Origin: Bacteroidota bacterium
GTDB lineage: Bacteria > Bacteroidota > Bacteroidia > Flavobacteriales > Flavobacteriaceae
Reading direction: 5' to 3'
DNA length: 7,808 bases
NCBI GenBank assembly: GCA_009936675.1
Contig: JAACDY010000218.1
Span: 1 to 7,808, forward strand
Shown here: one piece after another, positions 1 to 6,376 of the stretch
Numbering within the stretch: position 1 is the first letter of the stretch
Layout: each line of letters opens with the position of its first letter
Notes under the pieces: model-generated
The model's input: the letters and a program-made list of their open reading frames with translations, nothing else
Database searches by the model: none
What the model was told of the DNA's origin: nothing
Program-made: the position numbers and the translations under genes

Positions 1-730
1 GAAGCTTTTGATAGGCCGGAATGATTTTATTGGTTATCATTTGCTCGTAGGCTGCTGTTAATGCTGTTTTTTCTTCCGCCGTGAATCCTTCGGGCAGATT
101 TTTGATGGGGCTATAAAACAAGTGGTCGCTTACTTCTGAACCTATCATTGCTGCCAGTTGAGGGATTACTTTTTTGATAAGGGATTTTGGCAAAACATAT
201 CCCTTTTCCATACCCTCTTTCATTTTATCTTCTGCACTAGACATCCAATTCAGATAACCCTCCAATCGAACGAGCCAGTTTCGGTAGTCCTGAGGAGTCA
301 CAAAAGGTTGTGCCCCTTTCCCTGAAGCCAATTGACCCATAGTCAGATGAAGTGCCCACATTTGATCTATAGGCATTAAATCTTTGTTAAAAGTCATGCC
401 TTTCAATTCCAATTCTAGATCGCGAAGGAGAATTTTCTTACTCAACAACTCATCTGACGTCAAGTGTTGATCTTCATAATGGAAAAGACGATCGATATAG
501 AAAGCGTAGAAGTGTCTTTTTTTGGCTTCAAATTCCTGAGACAAAAAATCAGGCAATGTATCGTTGTATCGCTTATCTCCCATAAAGGTTGCGTTGATAC
601 GGTACAATTCTAGAGATTCTTGAAAATAACTTTCCGATAGCTGTTCAAAGCTTTTAGAGTGTTTTTCTTGGTAGAAAAAATTACAAGCTACCATAAAACA
701 CAGACTAATGATTAGGGGTACTTTTTTCAT
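1..730 (-). CDS. DUF885-family lipoprotein, 5' part only (C-terminus beyond the window edge)
   Basis: The frame is open from an ATG at 728-730 to the window edge, giving 243 complete codons and no stop. The N-terminus MKKVPLIISLCFMVAC is a lipoprotein signal peptide: two lysines, a short hydrophobic core and a lipobox ending in Cys16, so the mature protein is probably anchored to a membrane facing the periplasm. No acidic surface-export signal follows the cysteine. The mature part resembles the N-terminal half of DUF885 proteins, with an 'INATFMGDKRYNDTLPDFL' stretch near residues 47-65, an 'LMPIDQMWALHLTMGQLAS' stretch near 114-132 and an 'IIPAYQKL' stretch at the edge. DUF885 members are usually larger and are predicted metallopeptidase-like proteins; the diagnostic His/Glu motif would lie outside the window, so activity cannot be judged. 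An AAAAGG Shine-Dalgarno sequence seven bases upstream supports the start. The gene follows hisIE by 62 bases and may share its transcript, but has no evident role in histidine synthesis. Confidence 0.8.
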   Translation of the reverse strand, partial: MKKVPLIISLCFMVACNFFYQEKHSKSFEQLSESYFQESLELYRINATFMGDKRYNDTLPDFLSQEFEAKKRHFYAFYIDRLFHYEDQHLTSDELLSKKILLRDLELELKGMTFNKDLMPIDQMWALHLTMGQLASGKGAQPFVTPQDYRNWLVRLEGYLNWMSSAEDKMKEGMEKGYVLPKSLIKKVIPQLAAMIGSEVSDHLFYSPIKNLPEGFTAEEKTALTAAYEQMITNKIIPAYQKL

Positions 731-737
731 TTTATAA

Positions 738-743
738 CCTTTT
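738..743 (-). promoter_or_regulatory. Shine-Dalgarno sequence of the DUF885 lipoprotein gene
   Basis: On the minus strand AAAAGG stands seven bases before the ATG at 728-730. It is one of the clearer ribosome binding sites in the window, where most his genes have none and probably rely on coupling. It supports the chosen lipoprotein start and independent initiation of this gene. Confidence 0.5.
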
Positions 744-792
744 GATTTTACGTAAGTTACAAAATTTAGGGCATTGAAAAGAAAAACGAGAT

Positions 793-1392
793 TTATCGCT
801 TGCGTTTCTCTAATATTGCCAAAACATCCTCGAGGGACTTCCCTTTGGATTTTAACAAAATGAGGTAGTGAAAAAATAAATCTGCTGATTCTTCCATAAA
901 CAGTGGATCATTGTTAGCAATGGCCTCAATAACGGTTTCCACACTCTCCTCTCCTACTTTCTGAGCAATTTTATTTATCCCTTTTTCAAACAAACTACTT
1001 ACGTAACTTTCCTTTGAACGGTTTTTCTTACGATCTTCAATTACAGCCTCTAATTCTTTGATATAGGCCAGGCCATTGGAGTTCACTTCTCCCCAGCAGG
1101 TGTCTGTCCCTTGGTGACAAGTCGGCCCCACCGGAGAAGCCATAACCAAGAGGGTATCTTGGTCACAATCTACCTTGACGGATATAAATTTTAAAAAATT
1201 ACCACTTTCCTCTCCTTTTGTCCAGAGTCTTTGTTTACTTCTGCTAAAAAAAGTAACCTTTCCAGAAGTTTGTGTTTTCTCAAGGGCTTCTTCGTTCATA
1301 TAGCCCAACATTAAAACTTTTAATGTTTGTACATCTTGAATTATGGCTGGTAATAGACCTTCTTTATTTTTATTAAAATTCGCTGTTTTCAT
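793..1392 (-). CDS. hisIE: Bifunctional phosphoribosyl-AMP cyclohydrolase / phosphoribosyl-ATP pyrophosphatase
   Basis: A cytoplasmic fusion enzyme for steps 2 and 3 of the pathway: the C-terminal HisE domain hydrolyses phosphoribosyl-ATP to phosphoribosyl-AMP and pyrophosphate, and the N-terminal HisI domain opens the adenine ring. In HisI (about 1-115) one sees SRSKQRLWTKGEESGN (50-65), the metal-binding DCDQD (75-79) and the cysteines expected to bind zinc, Cys76, Cys92 and Cys99. In HisE (about 125-199) KVGEESVE (145-152) supplies Glu148, Glu149 and Glu152, and EESAD (167-171) supplies the other metal ligands. The length of 199 residues is normal for the fusion. Its ATG overlaps the hisF stop by four bases (ATGA), which fixes the start and suggests coupling. 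It ends with TAA and is the last gene of the his operon. Confidence 0.97.
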   Translation of the reverse strand: MKTANFNKNKEGLLPAIIQDVQTLKVLMLGYMNEEALEKTQTSGKVTFFSRSKQRLWTKGEESGNFLKFISVKVDCDQDTLLVMASPVGPTCHQGTDTCWGEVNSNGLAYIKELEAVIEDRKKNRSKESYVSSLFEKGINKIAQKVGEESVETVIEAIANNDPLFMEESADLFFHYLILLKSKGKSLEDVLAILEKRKR

Positions 1393-2150
1393 CGGATGAT
1401 TCTTGTTGGAATATTTTCCTTTTCTAATTTTTTTTTGAGTTGTGGGATGGGTATTTCTCCAAAGTGAAAAACACTGGCAGCTAGAGCTGCATCGGCTTTC
1501 CCTTCTTTAAAAGCATCCACAAAATGTTGGATATTTCCAGCTCCGCCAGAAGCGATGATGGGAATATTAACCGTTTTAGTCAATTCGGCCAAGGCCGAAT
1601 TGGCAAATCCATTTTTGGTACCATCGTGATCCATAGAGGTAAAGAGGATTTCTCCAGCCCCACGGATTTCTGCTTCTCGGGCCCATTCTTTCAATTCAAT
1701 GGGGGTAGGCACCTTCCCTCCTACCAAATGAACAAGCCAACGATCGTCTATCTTTTTAGCGTCAATAGCAACAACGACACACTGACTTCCGAATGCATCG
1801 GCCAATTCGTTGATCAGTTCTGGTCGACGGACGGCTGCCGAATTAATAGAAACCTTGTCGGCTCCATTACGCAATAATATTTTGGCGTCTTCAACGCAAC
1901 TGATTCCTCCTCCCACTGTAAAAGGGATGTCGAGTGCTGCTGCAACTTTCAACACCAAATCCGCCAAAGTTTTTCTTTTTTGTTCCGTTGCCGAAATGTC
2001 TAAAAACACCAACTCATCGGCTCCCTCTTTGGTATAACGACTGGCCAATTCGACCGGATCGCCAGCATCACGAAGGGCTACAAAATTCACCCCCTTGACC
2101 GTACGTCCGTCTTTGATATCTAAACAAGGAATAATTCTTTTGGTCAACAT
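1389..2150 (-). CDS. hisF: Imidazole glycerol phosphate synthase, cyclase subunit HisF
   Basis: Cyclase subunit of the HisH-HisF complex. It joins ammonia delivered by HisH to PRFAR and splits the product into imidazole glycerol phosphate and AICAR, the latter feeding back to purine synthesis. The 253-residue (beta/alpha)8 barrel starts with LTKRIIPCLDIKDGRTVKG. The catalytic pair is Asp11 (CLDIKDG) and Asp130 (VVVAIDAKK), matching Asp11 and Asp130 of the Thermotoga enzyme. Phosphate-binding loops are visible as VGGGIS (79-84) and ASGGAGN (200-206), and TSMDHDGTKNG (171-181) is the family's beta-6 region. It starts three bases after the hisA stop and overlaps hisIE by four bases at its own TGA. 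Length and motifs are complete, and I see nothing unusual. Confidence 0.97.
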   Translation of the reverse strand: MLTKRIIPCLDIKDGRTVKGVNFVALRDAGDPVELASRYTKEGADELVFLDISATEQKRKTLADLVLKVAAALDIPFTVGGGISCVEDAKILLRNGADKVSINSAAVRRPELINELADAFGSQCVVVAIDAKKIDDRWLVHLVGGKVPTPIELKEWAREAEIRGAGEILFTSMDHDGTKNGFANSALAELTKTVNIPIIASGGAGNIQHFVDAFKEGKADAALAASVFHFGEIPIPQLKKKLEKENIPTRIIR

Positions 2151-2153
2151 GAA

Positions 2154-2882
2154 TCAACTATTTTCTATGATATAACTTTCTAGGCGTTTTAAACTTATCT
2201 TTTTTTCGTAAATCGCTTTTCCAATGATCACTCCTTCACAACCCAAATTGGCCAATCGAGGCAACTCTTCAATGTCAGACACTCCACCCGAAGCAATCAA
2301 TTTAATTTCAGGACAGGCGGTTAACAGAGATTGATAGAGTGTAAATGCAGGACCTTCTAACATACCATCTTTACTAATGTCGGTGCAAATGACGTACTGC
2401 ACCCCCTCTTTTTGGTATTTTTTGACAAAAGGGAAAATGCTTTCTTCAGAGGTTTCCATCCACCCGCTAACTGCAATACGATCTCCCTTAACATCTGCTC
2501 CCAATATAATTTTATCACTCCCGTATTCAACTAACCATTGATTAAATATTTCAGGGTTTTTTACTGCCACACTCCCTCCAGTAATCTGATAAGCACCGCA
2601 ATCAAAAGCAATCTTTAAATCTGTATCGGACTTTAACCCACCACCAAAATCTATTTTAAGTCCAGTATGAGTGGCCAGTTTTTCCAAAACCCTGTGGTTG
2701 ACAATACTCTTGGCTTTAGCACCGTCCAAATCCACCAAATGCAAGGAGGTGACTCCACTGGATTCGAAGGCTTTGGCCACTTCCAATGGGTCTTCATTGT
2801 AGATCTTTTGTGTTGTATAATCTCCTTTGGTCAAACGAACACATTTACCTTCTATGATGTCTATAGCTGGAATAATCCTCAT
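2154..2882 (-). CDS. hisA: ProFAR isomerase HisA (phosphoribosylformimino-AICAR ribotide isomerase)
   Basis: Catalyses the Amadori rearrangement of ProFAR to PRFAR, step 4, in the cytoplasm. The protein has 242 residues and the same barrel fold as HisF, with the paralogous opening MRIIPAIDIIEGKCVRL. The catalytic aspartates are Asp8 (AIDI) and Asp130 (LGADVKGD). Phosphate-binding loops are DFGGGLKS (78-85) and ASGGVSD (197-203), and TDISKDGMLEGP (167-178) is the HisA-type beta-6 loop that separates it from HisF. The start lies one base after the hisH stop and the TGA stop lies three bases before hisF, so it is firmly inside the operon. The start is unambiguous because the family N-terminus begins at this methionine. 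Confidence 0.97.
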   Translation of the reverse strand: MRIIPAIDIIEGKCVRLTKGDYTTQKIYNEDPLEVAKAFESSGVTSLHLVDLDGAKAKSIVNHRVLEKLATHTGLKIDFGGGLKSDTDLKIAFDCGAYQITGGSVAVKNPEIFNQWLVEYGSDKIILGADVKGDRIAVSGWMETSEESIFPFVKKYQKEGVQYVICTDISKDGMLEGPAFTLYQSLLTACPEIKLIASGGVSDIEELPRLANLGCEGVIIGKAIYEKKISLKRLESYIIENS

Positions 2883-2883
2883 C

Positions 2884-3465
2884 TTAAAAACTTAAAAAAT
2901 TTTCCAATAAACGCAAACCGTCTTTACTACTCTTTTCAGGGTGAAACTGCACCCCATAGAAATTGTCTTTCTGAACCGCCACGCTATAGCTTCCGTCATA
3001 GTTACTTTGCGCAATGGTGTTAGGATTCAAAAGAACAAAATAGCTGTGGACAAGATACATATAACAATCTTGATCAATGCCATCAAAAAGTCCCTTTGCT
3101 TTATGATTGACCAAATTCCAACCCATTTGAGGAACCTTTACCGTATCGGGAAAACGAACAACGTTTACTGGCAAAATACCCAAGCCTTGAGTATTGCCCT
3201 CCTCGGTTTTTTCGCACAACAATTGCATCCCCAAACATATACCCAAAACGGGTTGCTTGAGTTGTGGGATCAAAATGTCCAACCCCTTAGATCTTAACTT
3301 TTTCATCGCACTTTCCGCCTCACCCTGACCTGGGAAAATCACTTTATCTGCTGAAGAAATAAGTTCGGTGTCGTGGGTAATTTGCGCTACTACACCCAAG
3401 CGCTCCAGTGCAAACTGTAAACTTTTAACATTTCCTGCATCATAATCTACAATGACCGTTTTCAT
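2884..3465 (-). CDS. hisH: Imidazole glycerol phosphate synthase, glutamine amidotransferase subunit HisH
   Basis: Class I glutaminase subunit that hydrolyses glutamine and channels ammonia into HisF. The protein has 193 residues. The catalytic triad is visible: the nucleophile Cys77 in LGICLGMQLL, and His175 and Glu177 in GVQFHPEKSS. The N-terminus MKTVIVDYDAGNVKSLQFAL is the expected start, and GWNLV (115-119) and VHSYF (139-143) are typical interior motifs. The oxyanion strand reads FPGQGEA (44-50), where many HisH proteins have Pro-Gly-Val-Gly. The gene starts one base after the hisB stop and ends one base before hisA, so HisH and HisF are made from neighbouring parts of one message, in keeping with a 1:1 complex. 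Confidence 0.97.
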   Translation of the reverse strand: MKTVIVDYDAGNVKSLQFALERLGVVAQITHDTELISSADKVIFPGQGEAESAMKKLRSKGLDILIPQLKQPVLGICLGMQLLCEKTEEGNTQGLGILPVNVVRFPDTVKVPQMGWNLVNHKAKGLFDGIDQDCYMYLVHSYFVLLNPNTIAQSNYDGSYSVAVQKDNFYGVQFHPEKSSKDGLRLLENFLSF

Positions 3466-3466
3466 C

Positions 3467-4597
3467 CTACAAGGTTCCTTTGGTGGAAGGTAAAATCATT
3501 TTTTCGGCATCTCTTTTTATAGCCATTTTAATCGCTTTGGCAAAAGCTTTAAAAATGGATTCAATCTTATGGTGCTCATTGGTTCCCTCGGCTTTGATGT
3601 TGAGATTGGCCCTGGCTCCATCAGCAAAGGATTTAAAAAAGTGGTAAAACATTTCTGTTGGCATTTGGCCTACCATTTCTCTTTTGAATTCTGTTTCCCA
3701 AACCAACCAACTTCTGCCACCAAAATCAAGCGCCACTTGAGCCAATGCATCGTCCATGGGCAGGACAAACCCATAGCGTTCAATCCCTTTTTTGTCGCCC
3801 AATGCCTTGGCGAAAATTTCTCCCAAAGCAATGGCGGTGTCTTCTATGGTGTGATGCTCATCGACTTCCAAGTCACCTTTGGTTTTTACGTTCAAATCAA
3901 CTCCCCCGTGACGGGCCAATTGATCCAACATATGATCAAAGAAAGCGATTCCAGTATCGATTTGACTTTTTCCGGATCCATCTAGGTTTAAATCAATTGA
4001 TATCTTTGTTTCCTTGGTATTTCGTTCCAAACGCACTGTACGTTCCTTGAACAAAAGCATACGATAGATGTCCTCCCAACGCTTAGTGGTAAGTACAATG
4101 GTTTCCTCCAATGCGGTATCGGTTAGTTCATCTGCCCCCAAATCGGCATTATTGTCAATGAAAATACCCTTGGAACCTAGGTTTTTGGCCAATTGCATAT
4201 CTGTCAATCGATCTCCAATAACATAGGAGTCTGATAAATTATACTCAGGGCTATCAATATAAGCGGTCAGCATTCCAGTACCCGGTTTGCGTGTATCGGC
4301 TTTGTCTTCTGGAAAAGTACGATCAATGAGTATTTCGGAAAAAATCACTCCTTCATTTTCAAAGGACTTGACCAGATGATTCTGATAGGGCCAAAATTCT
4401 TCCTCAGGAAAACGATCGGTTCCCAAACCATCTTGATTGGTAACCATCACCAATTCATAGTCCAATTCCCTTGCTATACTTGCCAAATACCGAAAAACTT
4501 GAGGGTAAAAAACCAGTTTTTCAAAGGCGTCAACTTGGTAATCTCCCGGTTCTAAAGTCAGGGTACCGTCTCGGTCGATGAACAATACTTTTTTCAT
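3467..4597 (-). CDS. hisB: Bifunctional histidinol-phosphatase / imidazoleglycerol-phosphate dehydratase
   Basis: A fused enzyme of 376 residues for steps 6 and 8. The N-terminal HAD phosphatase (about 1-165) shows the nucleophile and acid Asp8 and Asp10 in FIDRDGT, VTNQDGLGT (52-60), Lys104 in TRKPG and Asp129/Asp133 in IGDRLTD. The C-terminal dehydratase (about 185-376) shows FFDHMLDQLARHGG (219-232), DEHHTIEDT (246-254) and NEHHKIES (340-347), whose His and Glu residues bind manganese, and ends in STKGTL. The four residues that bind structural zinc in the E. coli phosphatase domain are all replaced here (Asp92, Thr94, Ala100, Thr102). The start overlaps the hisC stop by four bases (ATGA), and the TAG stop is one base before hisH. 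The fused form is known from enterobacteria and Bacteroidota. Confidence 0.97.
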   Translation of the reverse strand: MKKVLFIDRDGTLTLEPGDYQVDAFEKLVFYPQVFRYLASIARELDYELVMVTNQDGLGTDRFPEEEFWPYQNHLVKSFENEGVIFSEILIDRTFPEDKADTRKPGTGMLTAYIDSPEYNLSDSYVIGDRLTDMQLAKNLGSKGIFIDNNADLGADELTDTALEETIVLTTKRWEDIYRMLLFKERTVRLERNTKETKISIDLNLDGSGKSQIDTGIAFFDHMLDQLARHGGVDLNVKTKGDLEVDEHHTIEDTAIALGEIFAKALGDKKGIERYGFVLPMDDALAQVALDFGGRSWLVWETEFKREMVGQMPTEMFYHFFKSFADGARANLNIKAEGTNEHHKIESIFKAFAKAIKMAIKRDAEKMILPSTKGTL

Positions 4598-5643
4598 TGA
4601 TCTATGGATTTACAAACGTTAATAAATGTAATATTTTCCTCGGGTGTCCCTATCGTAATGCGGAGTGTATTTTCACAACCCAAGAGGGAGGAACGGTTGC
4701 GAACCACTATGCCTTGTTCCAGAAACTGGTCGTAACGCTTTTGGGCATCGTCCACTTGAATCAATAGAAAGTTGGCATCACTGGGATAGATTTTTTTAAC
4801 AAATCCAAAAGCTGGTAATTCTCTTTCCATTTTTTGACGTTCTTCAATCAAAGTTTTAACCTGTCGTTCCACAAGAGCCAGAGCATTCAAGGATGCTAAA
4901 GCCATTTTTTGTGTCAGTACATTTACATTGTAAGGGGGTTTGATTTTATTAAAAAAATCAATGATTTCAGGATTCGCAAAGCCAATGCCCAAACGTATCC
5001 CCGCCAGTCCATAGGCTTTGGAAAGGGTTTGACAAATCATCAGTTTAGGATAGGTTTCCAACAAGCTCAGTGCGCTTCTTTGTTCAGAAAAATCAATATA
5101 AGCCTCATCCACTACTACTAAACCTTTAAAACGGTTTAACAGTATTTCAATCTGTTCAAAGGGAATGGCGTTTCCACTAGGGTTGTTGGGGCTGCATACA
5201 AAAATCACTTTAGTGTTTTCGTTTATCGAAGACATAATGGCCGCTATATCCAATTGAAAATTGTCATCCAGGGGAACATTAATTGCTTTGATGTTGTTCA
5301 GTTGGGCCAACACCCCATACATACCATAGGTAGGTGGTAATAAAATCACTTCGTCTTGCCCAGGCTCACAAAAGGTACGGAAGACCAGATCCAATACTTC
5401 GTCACTGCCATTGCCCAGTAAAATTTGATCAGCGGATACCCCTTTCACCTTTGCCAAAATTCGTTTTAAACGACGCTGTAAAGGATCGGGATAACGATTG
5501 ACTTCGGTGTTGTAGGGGTTTTCATTGGCATCCAAAAAAATTTTTTGAGCCTCAAAATCCTCAAATTCACCCCGAGCCGAACGATAGGGAGCCATCTCCC
5601 TGACCAAGGGTCTAACCAATTGTGATATTGCAGAATCACTCAT
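4594..5643 (-). CDS. hisC: Histidinol-phosphate aminotransferase
   Basis: PLP-dependent class II-type aminotransferase converting imidazole acetol phosphate and glutamate to histidinol phosphate, step 7. The protein has 349 residues. The lysine that binds PLP is Lys209 in TLSKAYGLAGIRLG. Other cofactor and substrate positions seen are LDANENPYN (37-45), GNGSDE (77-82), CSPNNPSG (150-157), VVDEAYIDF (177-185) and the carboxyl-binding arginine in LRITIGTPEEN (327-337). The start is fixed by an eight-base overlap with the end of hisD (ATGAGTGA), and the TGA stop overlaps the hisB ATG. Because it sits directly downstream of the broken hisD, its translation is probably normally coupled to ribosomes finishing hisD. 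The gene itself is intact. Confidence 0.97.
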   Translation of the reverse strand: MSDSAISQLVRPLVREMAPYRSARGEFEDFEAQKIFLDANENPYNTEVNRYPDPLQRRLKRILAKVKGVSADQILLGNGSDEVLDLVFRTFCEPGQDEVILLPPTYGMYGVLAQLNNIKAINVPLDDNFQLDIAAIMSSINENTKVIFVCSPNNPSGNAIPFEQIEILLNRFKGLVVVDEAYIDFSEQRSALSLLETYPKLMICQTLSKAYGLAGIRLGIGFANPEIIDFFNKIKPPYNVNVLTQKMALASLNALALVERQVKTLIEERQKMERELPAFGFVKKIYPSDANFLLIQVDDAQKRYDQFLEQGIVVRNRSSLLGCENTLRITIGTPEENITFINVCKSIDQ

Positions 5644-6373
5644 TACTAAGTTTTTTTAGCCGTATTGAAACAGCATTCTTGTGGGCTTGTAAGCCCTCTG
5701 CACTGGCCATTTCTTCAATCACGGGCCCCAAATCTTGCAACCCTTGAGCGGTTATTTTTTGATAGGTAATGGCTTTTAAAAAACTATCCAAATTCACCCC
5801 ACTGTATTGTCTCACGTAGCCGTTGGTGGGCAAAGTGTGATTGGTACCGGAAGCATAATCACCAGCACTTTCGGGGGTATAGTTGCCAATAAACACAGAA
5901 CCAGCGTGTTTGATTTGATTGACAAAATCGTTCTCGTTTTCAAGGCATACGATCAAGTGTTCTGCTCCGTAAAAATTGGTAAATGCCAAAGCCTCTTTTT
6001 CCGTATCAAAATAGATGATTTTGGAGTTGTACAGCGCTTTTCGGGCAGTATCTTGACGTTCTAAAATGGAAATTTGCTTTTCGACTTCCGCATCGACTTG
6101 GTCGATCATTTTAAGGTCTGTAGTAACCAACAGCACTTGACTGTCAGGGCCATGCTCGGCTTGAGATAAGAGATCTGAAGCGACAAATGCCGCATTGGCA
6201 GAAGCATCGGCGACAACCATCAACTCACTGGGCCCTGCGGGCATGTCAATAGACACTTGATATTGGGTGGCCAACTGCTTGGCTACGGTTACATATTGAT
6301 TTCCAGGACCAAAAAGTTTATCCACTTTGGGTAGGGTTACTGTTCCCCTGGTCATACCAGCGATGGCTTGCAT
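5636..6373 (-). CDS. hisD: HisD C-terminal fragment (245 residues, possible restart at internal ATG)
   Basis: The downstream piece, open from ATG 6371-6373, the second codon after the premature TGA. It contains FGPGNQYVT (21-29), the histidinol dehydrogenase signature running from IDMPAGPSELMVV (42-54) to LLSQAEH (68-74), with zinc ligands Gln71 and His74, the catalytic pair Glu138-His139 (YGAEHLIV), Asp172 and His179 (GDYASGTNHTLPT), and His231 (LQAHKNAV). It could be translated by reinitiation after the TGA, since AAGGTG lies six bases before the ATG, but that sequence also simply encodes conserved Lys-Val. Whether the two fragments could reassemble into an active enzyme cannot be told from sequence. 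It overlaps hisC by eight bases. Confidence 0.65.
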   Translation of the reverse strand: MQAIAGMTRGTVTLPKVDKLFGPGNQYVTVAKQLATQYQVSIDMPAGPSELMVVADASANAAFVASDLLSQAEHGPDSQVLLVTTDLKMIDQVDAEVEKQISILERQDTARKALYNSKIIYFDTEKEALAFTNFYGAEHLIVCLENENDFVNQIKHAGSVFIGNYTPESAGDYASGTNHTLPTNGYVRQYSGVNLDSFLKAITYQKITAQGLQDLGPVIEEMASAEGLQAHKNAVSIRLKKLSNE

Positions 6374-6376
6374 TCC

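Noticed and set aside
760..768. Bacteroidota-type -7 promoter element (TAAATTTTG on the minus strand) before the DUF885 gene
   Set aside because: It matches TAnnTTTG only with one extra base or one mismatch, and no TTG element stands at the right distance upstream. In AT-rich DNA this is weak.
3569..3985. Plus-strand open frame of 138 codons opposite hisB (and similar ones opposite hisF, hisA, hisH and hisG)
   Set aside because: These lie entirely antisense to strongly conserved his genes, have no recognisable motifs or ribosome binding sites, and look like shadow frames of the real coding strand.
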